NCBI GenBank assembly: GCA_021030905.1
Contig: JAGFMI010000021.1
Span: forward strand, 62,001 to 126,000
Direction of reading: 5' to 3'
DNA length: 64,000 bases
Source of the DNA: Pyrenula massariospora
Taxonomy: Eukaryota > Ascomycota > Eurotiomycetes > Pyrenulales > Pyrenulaceae
Of this stretch, positions 21,975-32,638 are shown piece by piece. The notes beneath the pieces were generated by a model. The model had not been told where the DNA came from, ran no database searches, and saw only the letters and a program-made list of their open reading frames with translations. How positions within the stretch are numbered: the stretch's first letter is position 1; the number at the start of each line of letters is the position of its first letter. Position numbers and translations under genes: made by a program.

Positions 21975-24900
21975 TTGGAATAAAGAATGAGGTAGAGGTT
22001 CAGCAAGGTTCAGCAAGGTTCAAATACCCGGAAGGCTCTCTGAACACTGTAGCAGGATGTGGAACGAGAAAAAGCTTCGGATGTTGGTTATCCAATGATC
22101 GCCTCCGCGGAGGCTGAACAGCGGAGCGCACTATAGTCAGGGAGATCGGATATATTCTTTTAATGATGTTCAATATCCAGCTAATTGTGTGGTAGCCAGC
22201 GAACTCTGTCGTTTTTAAGAATCAAATATGGGCGGTAGATATTGGTGGAGAGGGCAACAGAGACGCTATGAATGTCGATCCTGGGGATGTAGAAGAGTAG
22301 GTGGGCTCCTGAAAGGATCGACTGGCAACCACTGCGAGCAACGCGCCCCTTCCGCCGACCGAAAGTCAAAAAACCTCCGATTTTCAGATCTGGTGGTAGC
22401 AATGATTCCAAGGTCCCGCAGACATGAGCTAGGGCTGTGTGAGCATCTGGACTGGCCCCATCTTCAAAGCATTCTGGTACGCCTTACTGCAGCATGCAAA
22501 ACTCCGTTCTCCCAAAGTCGACGTGAGCCGTTCGATTTCACGGGCGTTTGGGTCGCACAATGGAATTACGATAGCGGCGGTCAAATGCGCAGATTTTGAG
22601 GACCAAGTGGGGAGTATCCGGTGAGCGGCGGTTCAGAATTGGGGCAACCAAGTAGCACCGAGTTCTCTGGGTCCGCTCTTGAGCTCACTTTCGTCGGGAA
22701 GTGGCCTGTTGTACAAGAGGACAATGTTAGGATGATGAGACTATAATGTCCAAAAAGAAGAGCGGAATAGTTGCCAGGACTGCTTAACGGCGCGTCCCTG
22801 CACGTGTTACCGCCATGACTCGCAAGGGCCAGCTAATCAGCCCAAACACAATCTGGGCGTGATCGAGCTAATTGGACAGGCCACATCGCTGCCATGGCGA
22901 GGACTTTTCATACAAGGACAAGGCGTGCCCAATACGGCAGGGGGGGACGGGGTGTTGGCCCATGGGTAGAAATGGACGTAGCCATGCCTAGAGAGCCGCC
23001 GCCAGCCCTTGGTGGTAGCCTAGTAGGGCATGGAGAGCACCGGACAAATGAAAGCCATTGACGATGTACAAGCCAGGTACTGAAGGCCCTAAGAGAAATG
23101 GAGCTCACCTGGTAGGAAGGGATGTTGAGGAGCACAGACGGAGCTGGCTCAGACACCACGACGATGGGAGACTCTGGATAAGGCCAAAAGAAGCAAGAAG
23201 GGCAATAGAGACCAGCAGGGGTCCGGAAGTTTCTGGCGATGAAACGGTTCGAGGAGCCGAATCTGTCGAGCGTCGAGCTGAAGCGTTAAAAGCTTAACTT
23301 GGGGGACAAGGGGGAATAGAGTTTGGGTATTTTGCGGAGGTTGGTGCCATAGGGTCCAAGAAGCTCGTCAGGCGGCGTTCAGTTGTTCGTCTCCATGGGG
23401 TTTTTGAAGGGTCGAGGTCGAGAGAGAGGGTCGACTCAGGAGCTACGGGCGTGGATCAATGTGGTAAGTGATAAGTGGTCAGAGGGAAGGGGGTGGGATA
23501 GGGATGTGTAATGTTGAACGCGTCGCTTCACGAGCCCCGGTCGTTGTAGTAGGGACCTCTTCTTTGGGGACAGCGGGTCCGCGGAATCAAGGACTGGCTC
23601 GTCCACGGCGATTCTCTACCAGGAGTTGAGCGAGAAGGGAATCCAGGACTGGAGAGAAGTCGAGCCAGCTGCTGCATCGAGGCACGGCCCACTTTCGGCG
23701 TCGAGAGCTAACAAGACCCTCTTTCTCGCGACCAGGCGGAATCTCCCACCCCATTTCACGAGGTCACTGCAATGCCAGCGACGGCGGGCCCTCCGCAGTA
23801 CGCTGCCCCCTCGGATTGATCAACGGCCCACCGCGATCATTGGGTGAAGGCGTGCACAGCCAGCGAGTGCAGCGGGGACGTGGCAGATCAAGATGCTGAG
23901 ATGGCCTTCCCGGGGAGTCCCTGGCAGACCCTCGATGGATCACCGCGCCGAAGCACCTGGGGGCCATCTGTGCTGGGGTCGACTGGGCTAAGGGCCGGCT
24001 GCGCGCCCGCGAGAGCTAGCGATGTGCAAGAGCTAGATGCAATTGCCGGAGGTCTAATTTGTACAGTACTCACTCCCTCTTCACTGCTGGGCCATCTTCC
24101 GGCGTCGGCTACCTTGTCTTTGCCCGGATCGTGACGGCATCAACATTGACGGAACAAGCGCTGGCAATGCTCAGCGGAGACCCTAAGTTGATGGGCTTTC
24201 TCGTTGTTGGTTGCTTTGGTAGAGTGCGCTTCTAACAGGCGCCAGACAATGCTCCTACATCCTACCCGGACGACGTGGCTGACGCTGCCAGACAGCACTC
24301 CTCCCAATCCACCCTCTCGCCCCCATGACCGTGTTTCCAGCCGCATCGCTTGTGGAAAGGGGCTTAAAAAAGAATCAGGGAGAGGACTAGTTGTCAGCGC
24401 ATGGTTTTGCGAATCACCGTTTCACTTTTAAATTGTCTATTGTTTTAGAAGAATTGTTCCAAAATCCTGATCTTTCTTGGTAGAGGTTACAACCGTGGCA
24501 ATGATATCATACGGTCACCACAGCAAGCTGAAGTCTTGTGGTCTTTGTTGTTGCCAGACCTGCAGCAATAACCAAATACAGACGGCCGCTTAGGGGTTGC
24601 TATCTTATTTCGTAGGACCTCTAAACCACTCATCTATGATTGTGATAAGAAAGACAGCAAGAGTGTCTCTTGTAAAGTCTCTTTAATACTATCGTCTAAG
24701 GAGTATCTCACTATGGAAAGTATAGCTGTTTCCGTGCGTACGCACATGGTCCAGGTTGGTCAGCTCTTCCCTCAATATTCGTCGACTAGAGCTTTCGGTC
24801 CGCGAGGAGTTTTCCACATCTCTCCATAAGATGATAGTCGTTGGTATCGGGCAGCTGGGCAGAGCGAGAAGCGGAAATTAGTCCTGATGCGGCATCCATA

Positions 24901-27900
24901 TCCGTTCAACGAGTTCAGGGACATGGCTCTGATTTCACACAGACGCTATTCCTGTCGTCCTCAACTCTTGTCCCCCGGGTATGCCCGTCCGCGAGCCTTT
25001 ATTGCGGAGCATAAGATGGGCTTATCTATCTCCTGAACACTAAATACTGCTCCGTGCCCTAGAGTTTGACGGTTCCAACACATCTCAAGCTCTCCTAGTC
25101 TGTGCGCCGACCATGGCTCAGACCGTGGGTCGTCAACCGCAGTGAGAGGCAGGTTTCCCGCCCCAGTGTCCGGAGCTTTAGACCCGTTTCCGGGTTTGGT
25201 CTTGTATATCAAAGAACTTCGGAACCCTGACAGTCCGCCTATAAACGTCATCACATATTCGATTGCAACAACAAGGAGGGTTGGGGCCATACCATCATCC
25301 ACTTTTTAAGCCCCGGAGAAAGCTGTGTAGAGGGGATCTTTAAAGTGTGCGGATACCACTATGGCTTTTGCGGAGACGTAGGAGAATAAATAGCCGGCTT
25401 TATGGTGCTTCCTCTGTGAGCACTGAAATATCCAGGCGATAGTTGCATGTTGTTGCACAACCGCAATCATGGCGTAATGGCGTACGACGGTCGGTTTGCA
25501 AACACGCCATCGATCCGTAGCCATGGTCATGTCTCCACGCTATGAAATGGCCGCAGATAATGGCGCGGTGGCCATCTCCGTTCCCGATCTCACCATTCAC
25601 AATGCTGCTGTCATATGCAGTTATATGCACCGGTGGTATTTGGACAACATCGCAGTATCAAGCCAGCTCACGACTCTGGGAAATCTACCTAGGCTCCCTC
25701 TCTCTCTCTCACCGTTGCGAATGTGGTGTGCAAGGTCAGGCCGACATTGATGCCTGAGATACCCTAGCTGCAGAATCACACGGATAGCGCGGGCGGGGGG
25801 AACTGGAGAAGAAAGCCGTTCTCTCAGGGTTCAAGGTTCGGTGTGAGGGAGGAATGAGAATACCTTGTGCTTAGCGTCATCTTGAAGCAATGGTAGACTA
25901 GGTCAAGCCTGGTTGACCTAAAGGCCCCTCTTATTGGTCTTTTCACCTTATTGCGCTCATGGTTCCTGATCAAGAGCTAGGTCCAACCCGGCTAAAGAAC
26001 GTGGACGGGTCGGCGTATTCAGTATATTGCCAGCAGCATGCAGCCTGAAGTCATTTTAAAATAACTAGTCATGGAGATCATGTTGCTGGAAAATTTCTAG
26101 ATCGGAGGCAGCATTCGAGATGTCCAAGGGCTGTGCGATGCCGATGACGAAGCACCACTGCCATATCCTCTATCTGAAAAAGGCTCCCCACCGGAAGGTT
26201 TCAAGTCATCAGACCTAACGAGTGGGAAGTGGTTGGGGTAGGCGCAAAGAGGGAAAGTCAGCAGAGTCCCTGCTTCGTCGTTTTCGGCGGCTTTGTCCCT
26301 CATGCAGGGCGAGCTTCTTTCTGATGATAGTCCATCCATGATTCCATAGCGCTATGCGTCGATCAACAAGTCTCTTGGCCAAGTGACTTCCTGGGCAACC
26401 CGCTCCCCCGACGCTGCGCTCTCCACTCTCACCGTGGACCATCAGCACAGCTAAGTGGTGGACATCGTTGACCTTGGCGAATCATCGTTCCTAGCCCTGA
26501 TCACCAATGAGGTTCGATCCGTCTACCGTGGCTAGTCCTTCCTCATTATGTCAGCTTCGGTTGTCTATTCTCATACTTGTGGCTGGTTAAATTGACGCCA
26601 GACGCCATTAGTTGCGAGTACATTCGGAGCTACCGGCCTAGGTTTCATTGCGGACATTCCCACTGGATGACATGGCCGTGAACCGGGCCTCCAGAGACGT
26701 GGGCCATCGACTCATCCGACAGCGAATCGCAATTTTTGATTCGCCGCGTCTCAAGCTGCTCTACTTTGCATGCAAACACTGCCCGTCTAGTCCTCCTCAA
26801 TGAAGTGAGCATAGTGGCGGTGGCTTGTGGTTGACTTCGCCCGTGGACGGAATGGCTTTTGAGCTTTCGGAACGTCGATCTGAAGATCTTAGCAATTTAG
26901 TGGCCGTCTTCATTCATTGCCAGAGCCCTTGATGCCCTGATCTCTGAGAGCTCCCCTCACGCCCATGCACAAGCTGCGTCTGCCGGCCCCAGAGTGGTCC
27001 GCCGCTGTTGGTGGCGACGAAAGCTGAAGGGGCTGGCCAACAACAAGCCAGCAACCCCTACAGGTGAGCCAGGATCCCCTCGACATCAGTCTTCCCGGGG
27101 AGAATCCATGTCTTGGCAGCCTTGGCAGTTGATGTCGGCTATCAAATGACGCCTGGGCCCTTCAGATGTTGAAATGCTTTGGGATAGTAGCTCCGAGGTC
27201 TGGTGGACAGTCAAACCCAATTGCCGAATGGCGAGAATGAGTATTTTGGTCACTCTAGGCGTCGATTTTAACGTTTAGGTGCCGAGCAAACCGCACAATC
27301 TTGCAAATCTTGAACACTCCCAACGCCTGATCTACAAAAATACGAACACCCTGGCCGCTTCGAGACATCACTGTCTTACTGATATCTTGTCGGTTGAGCA
27401 TTGATAAGGTGCCCAAACCATTTTCTGCCTGACAGCCGAGGCAGGCCTGATAACGTGACCTCTCCTGACCACTTGTCGATCTCGTGGAATTGAAGCCCAA
27501 CATCCTCTTGGGTCAGGGGCTGAACTAGCCCTTTTCCGAAGAATCAATTTGTTGCCGGAGTCTCAATTCCTTGAGCGTTCGAAATCCTCCCTACTGACAG
27601 CATCACTCCAAGCTCTTCTCGCCCTCCAATGCTCATTCATGGGATGTCAATACCAACAGGCTAATGACAAACACACTATCCACACGAAATGCCTACCCAA
27701 GGGCCTTATCGAGAGACGGAAATCTGATACCTATTCCCGCCATGCTTCGTCGGCCACCTCTACCCTATAATAAGTATAATGTCTTGGAAAACAGATCAAA
27801 TATTGAATCAAGAGCCCCAAGACGTTGCTCTGAACGCCTTCATTGTTGTGCCTAGTAGGAAAAGGGTTGTGAAATGATCGCTTGACACAGTGTTGGCCGA

Positions 27901-28272
27901 ATCCCCAGAGGCAATTGTTCCCATCCTGCGCACAGTGACAACGAAACAGTTGGTAACAGTCAGTCAAACAGTGCATCTCTTCAAACTGCCTTCACACATT
28001 CAACAGCTCGATGCTATACGGGATTTGAGTTTTGCGCCTGCTCTGATGGTCTCGGAAGTAGTGGTCTTGCTTATCATTATCAACCCCACTCTACAAAGCC
28101 TCTGTTGTCGATAAGGCTGCCCATCAGCGATTACCAGAGATTATGTGTTGTCTCAATGCTATACCAACACAACACAGGATGTAAGATGTTTGACTTAGTA
28201 AGATCACGATTCAGTGCAATTTTACTAGCACTCGTTCCAGAAAACTGGTGCCCGGGCCTTTCAGAACGAGGG
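21975..28272. promoter_or_regulatory. 6.3 kb gene desert upstream of the WOPR gene
   Basis: No ORF in either strand over 6.3 kb shows a recognisable domain or credible codon pattern; the longest are about 120 codons and overlap randomly. Base composition is ordinary (not AT-rich), so it does not look like RIP-degraded repeats. The flanking genes are both on the reverse strand, so this is the WOPR promoter plus probably a long 5' leader. GTGAGT/GTGAGC donor-like sites on the reverse strand occur (for example near 24068 and 23104). Pyrimidine tracts occur, for example around 25696-25713. WOR1 and RYP1 are known for unusually long upstream/leader regions; here that is inference by analogy. Confidence 0.6.
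21996..22022. repeat. Tandem 10-base repeat next to WOPR start
   Basis: Two full copies and a partial third copy of AGGTTCAGCA, ending 22 bases upstream of the WOPR ATG, so probably in the mRNA leader. Confidence 0.85.
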
Positions 28273-30177
28273 TCACAAACCTCCCATAAAGAACCACGGT
28301 TTCGAATTATGATAAGTTTGTCCCGGGTATTCCATAGGAATCGGTATTGCGGCTTCGAGTTTTGCAAATCCGTCTTGAAAACTCTTTTTCTCTTTCTCCC
28401 TTTCATGGGTATTGCGAACGGGAAAGATGACGCCACATTCCCAATTTCGCAGGTTAAGTTTTGGCTGCCTTGTTTTCCTGTCTTGAATTAATTTACCCCT
28501 GCAAATGTTAGCATTAATTTGTGGGCAAAATGCGGCGTACGTAATATGGTACCATGGAGCATGGCTCATGACTTACCATGCACTCTCCGATAAGTTGGCA
28601 CTTCCAAGATAAGCCCACGCTTGACACGAGGATCCGTCCTTGAGCTTCAACTGCTCTTCCGTCCTCGCCAGCAGTAACTTTCATCAATTAGCAGAAATGG
28701 TATGGTATGAAGGTATGGATTCATCACTAACTTTGTTGTGCATTAACAATCCACTCCTTCGGCTGGCACAATCTCTCATGACATGCCGGGGGAAATCGGA
28801 CTTCGTCCACCATTGCTCCTGAAAGCAAATGGTTCCCGCGTTGTTCGGCCCACCTTTTGATTGTTTAACCGTTTTATCGGTTGGGAAATATACGTTGAAT
28901 CTTGACCTCCATTGGTCAGGATCCTTCTCCTCCGTGTTCAGCTGGGACTGCTTAGATCCGTGCGCAAAAGAGCTTTTAGGGTTTCGTATGGCATATGCAG
29001 CGAGGCCACCATCGCCCTGAGCAGCCATATACATTGAGCGGAGAAAGCCTTCTGTGAGAGCTCCAATTGAAGATGTCACAAAATCAAGGTGCAACAGTCG
29101 CCGGGTGCAGAGACCTAGCTCTTGAAGAGCTGTTCCTAATCCGCAGAGACCCGTCCGTTTCCAGTCATCCTCGCTATGAGAACCGCCGATAGAGTGAACA
29201 AATCCTAGATGCGCTGTTCCTGAAAAATCAAAAAGCTTGACCTTCTCTATTACATCATTCTGCAAGCCCATGGAATTGAGAAAACGGAGTAGGTACTCTG
29301 AAAACGAGGTTTTTACCGGCGCTGCATTTTCTCGTAGTATGGGCAGGTCAATAAGGAAAACTAGATTTTCCATCACACCGGTCTCACCCCAATCATATTG
29401 TGTCAAGTTCGCAGTGGGCACAACAATGCGCAACCGGGCCTCGTAGAAGAGTAGCATTAATTTTGAGTGCATACAATTTACCTGCCCAGGCATGGGCGGG
29501 AAACACAATCTGAGATTCTTGATTGCTGAAGTCTCCTCGCGATACTGCCGTTGTGTCTCAGCATCCTTAGCTTGCATTACGAGGACAAGTTTTGTGCGTT
29601 TAGTATCCAACTTCGTGAACAACCAGTCCATGTCCCACATGAAAGAGCTCAAAACGGCTGCTTGAAGCTCGTTCCTTTGAATAACTTCCTCAATTTTAAT
29701 ATCCTGTCCTCGGGTATAACCAAAGACCCATGTCTTTTTAATCATGCCACTTGGATACAGGTTCTCTCGCTCTTCTTTTGACCCGTTCTTCTGCTCTGTA
29801 GGCAGCTCTCCTTTCACTTGCGGCATTGGCAGTTGGCCACTTGCCGGCATCGGGGCCGCACGACTACGGCGGTTGAGTGGTGGCGGAGAGATATGGCTTG
29901 TCTCACGCTTCCTCTTCAGTCTTTCGAGGCGGGCAGCTTCATCGGCTTTCCTATCTAGGCCGGGTATCCCAAAGCCGCCATGTGCAGTGACTTCGGGTCC
30001 GGGATTTTGCTCACGGGGAGAGCCAATGTTGACTTCAGCTTCAGTGATGCACTGACGGGGATCTGACCTCATTTCACGAAGGGATAGTGCGATTGCAGCC
30101 TTGAGATCCTCGTCCTCTGACTCTTCCGGAGCGACATTTGGATCCTTTTCGGTGGTTAAATCAACGAAGTTGTCCAT
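28273..30177 (-). CDS. TDP1: Tyrosyl-DNA phosphodiesterase 1
   Basis: Nuclear repair enzyme that removes stalled topoisomerase I peptides from DNA 3' ends. Exons 30177-28732, 28677-28577 and 28498-28273 (phases 0 and 2) give 590 residues. The start MDNFVDLTTEKDP leads into a ubiquitin-interacting-like helix (DEDLKAAIALSLREM), as in fungal orthologues. First HKN motif: His237 and Lys239 in NCMHSKLMLLFYEARLRIVV with Asn in PTANLTQYDWGE. Second HKN motif: His480 and Lys482 in LLMHNK, with Asn510 in AYLGSANLSESAW. The first intron falls directly after catalytic Lys482, so without it the second motif is lost. The end, KPWFFMGGL, is typical. An upstream in-frame ATG at 30348 exists but its 57 residues are not conserved. 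Confidence 0.95.
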
Positions 30178-31003
30178 GCGGTTTGCTGTCTCAAAATTAG
30201 ATCGCCCGGAATGCGTCTCGGACCATAAGAGAAAAGGTGTCTCAACCCTTTTGGTAGGCTTATATGTAAGGAAAGGATCCCTGAGGACGTCGAATGTTTT
30301 GCAGACCCTCTGAGTTAGAGCAAGGCTGGGCGAGGAGAGTTGTCGCAACTGAGGGATTGTAATTTTATCTGAGAGAAGCTTAGTGATTATCTAAGCCGAA
30401 TGACGAAGTCGACAGTGGAACAGAGTCTGTTTCCAACTATAAACAAGATAAGGCGTAGTTCTCTTTAACCCACGCCATGATTGCACCGATTCAGATTCAT
30501 CCCGAGGGTGACACAGAACGGACACAAGGCTTCTATGCTATCATAGAGACCACGCGCATGGCAATGTTCGTTCAATGAATGACAGGCATTTGCACAATGG
30601 AAAACAATCGCTCACATGATGAATTTATCCTAGAGTAAAACATCCAACGTTTAAGAGGTGCTGAACAGGGGAGATAATTCTTCGAAGTTGGGGTTTTCCT
30701 CGATTCCTGAAGACTTTTCAGGGTGTAAGTGGTGCGTTGAAAGAAGCAGGATTTCAAGGTCTGGGCATTAGGAGGCAGCGATGACCGAGTCTGATATCCA
30801 GACGGATGTTCGGGAACACCTCGGTTCCGAGCCGACTTGGCCCCGTCAAGGTCTGTTCCCTTCGAGGAACGAAATCTCCTGACAGCGACCAAAACTCCCC
30901 CATCGGTCAAACGTCTTAAATTAGTTCATGATGGAATAACCCATGAAACTCAACTCACGAAACCCCAATGAGCCGGTCATAGCCGCCTTGTGATCAACAT
31001 GCC
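30178..31003. promoter_or_regulatory. Divergent promoter region TDP1 / CRD1
   Basis: About 825 bases between divergent genes. A 112-codon reverse ORF (30572-30910) shows no recognisable domain and is taken as chance. An ATG at 30999 starts a four-codon uORF (M-P-W-H-stop) that overlaps the CRD1 start at 31004. Confidence 0.5.
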
Positions 31004-32259
31004 ATGGCATTAAGTCTGAGACGCCCATATGCGGCTCCAAGATCATTTAGCAACGCATTCTGGGGCTCTGTCCAAGTCCTGCAGCCCAAGCGATCCAATT
31101 CCTCTTCGGGGTCAAAATGGTTAATTCCGAAAGATTTCTCTCACCTCAAGAGAACCAGACCTTCCCTAAGGTAAGGAGCTGCCGGGTCTTCCGCCTAATT
31201 CTTAACCTTTGCTAGTTCATTCTGTCCCACCCGGCCGCGCCAGGAATGCCCCAAAATCTCCTTACGAGTCCGTATCCAGCCATTGGCACAAACTCGACAA
31301 GTGCACAACGAAAGTAAAAGGTAGGATATTTCTCTGCTCGTTCCTTATTGACGCCGAACCTCTCTAGTTTGAGAAACCTTGTCCGTTTTGTGGCTCAGAG
31401 TGTTCGTTGTGATCAAATTTTCAAGTTTTGATCTGTGCGTTGAAGGTCAGGCTAATTGAATGAGGCTTGATCAGTCCTACAACCTCCTCGACTCGAGAGC
31501 CTGTGCGGTCGAAATTGTTAAAACGGCTAACACCCCACGAAAATATATATACATTTCCCAATTTTCTTACTATATCCCGCTTGGTCGCCGCTCCGATAAT
31601 TGGCTACTTCATTGTCTATCAACAGCATACGCTAGCCCTTGGGCTCTTCTTCTACGCTGGAGTCACTGATCTTGTGGATGGATATATTGCACGCCGGTAC
31701 TCCCAGCAAACCGTTGTCGGGACCGTCATTGATCCAATGGCAGACAAGGCCTTAATGACCATTAGCGTCATCGCTCTGGCTGTACAGGGTACTCTTCCTA
31801 TTTGGCTAGCATCTCTGATCCTGCTCAGGGATATTGGTCTTGGCCTTGCCGCGATATACTTTCGATGGATCAGCCTGCCGCCGCCCAAGACCTTTTCTCG
31901 ATATTGGGACTTCTCGCTTCCCAGTGCGGAGGTTAGGCCAACGACAATCAGCAAGTATAACACTTTTCTGCAACTTGTACTAGTTGGGTACGGTATGGCT
32001 CTCCCCGTGGTATCGGAAGCTGCCATTTCCTCCTGGCACTTGGGCCAAGCATTCCAATACCTTCAGTAGGTACAACCTTTACGTGAAAGCTTCACAAAAC
32101 CCACCCGCTAAGACCAAGCACAGGTACCTTGTAGCTTCAACAACGATCTGGAGCGGTGCCAGCTACGTCTACTCTAAGGATGCGGTCAAGATCCTCACAC
32201 AGAAGGAAATCGAAAATAGGCTCGCAGAAAAGAAGCGTCAGATTCCAGGTAGACCTTGA
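31004..32259 (+). CDS. CRD1: Cardiolipin synthase (mitochondrial)
   Basis: Inner-membrane CDP-alcohol phosphatidyltransferase making cardiolipin from CDP-diacylglycerol and phosphatidylglycerol. Exons 31004-31170, 31244-31320, 31465-32065 and 32124-32259 give 326 residues. The start MALSLRRPYAAPRSF looks like a mitochondrial targeting peptide. The core begins ENIYTFPNFLTISRLVAAP and holds the family motif as DGYIARR, then VVGTVIDPMADK (D-G-x2-A-R-x8-G-x3-D-x3-D). Several hydrophobic helices follow. The tail YLVASTTIWSGASYVYSKDA is conserved and needs the last intron (GTAGGT..CAG), since the unspliced frame stops at once. The intron 2 acceptor (ATGAG, 31464) is the least certain junction. Confidence 0.92.
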
Positions 32260-32638
32260 TATCATAAAAAGAGGAATCAGTCTAATGCACCTAACATGAA
32301 AGAGCAATGCTTTCACGCTTCCACATGTAGACAGTGTTGTAGTATTTTGGTAAACGATTGTAAATGGACGTTCCCCCACCTTATTTCTCTGAAAAGGTTT
32401 GGCGAGGAAGACCATTTTCTAGACACGGCTAGATCAGCGCCAAGCATTGACGCTTGGCAAGAAAATCAAGCATGAGGTTGCTTCTTATAGTATTCAAATT
32501 TACCCTACGATACATTCACAATCATCTCGTACTTCCCCTGTAAACCCCCGAGATACCATGATAAATCGCAAGCGCACGTCACTGCGTTAGCGGTATGGCG
32601 GCTGGGACATTTGTGAGAGGGGTTGTCTTGCGGAGGAG
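32260..32638. other. Intergenic CRD1 / NAM2
   Basis: About 380 bases between two same-strand genes; CRD1 3' UTR and NAM2 promoter. Nothing else recognised. Confidence 0.55.

Noticed and set aside
26505-26530. GGTTCGATCC resembling a tRNA T-loop
   Set aside because: The flanking bases do not form the T stem, and no matching acceptor, D or anticodon arms were found.
21975-28272. Transposon remnant as explanation of the desert
   Set aside because: No transposase or reverse-transcriptase-like reading frame, terminal repeats or AT-rich RIP signature was seen by eye; a fully decayed element cannot be excluded without a repeat search.
28105-28491. 128-codon forward ORF
   Set aside because: It lies antisense to the last TDP1 exon, which carries conserved Tdp1 sequence; no support for a second gene.
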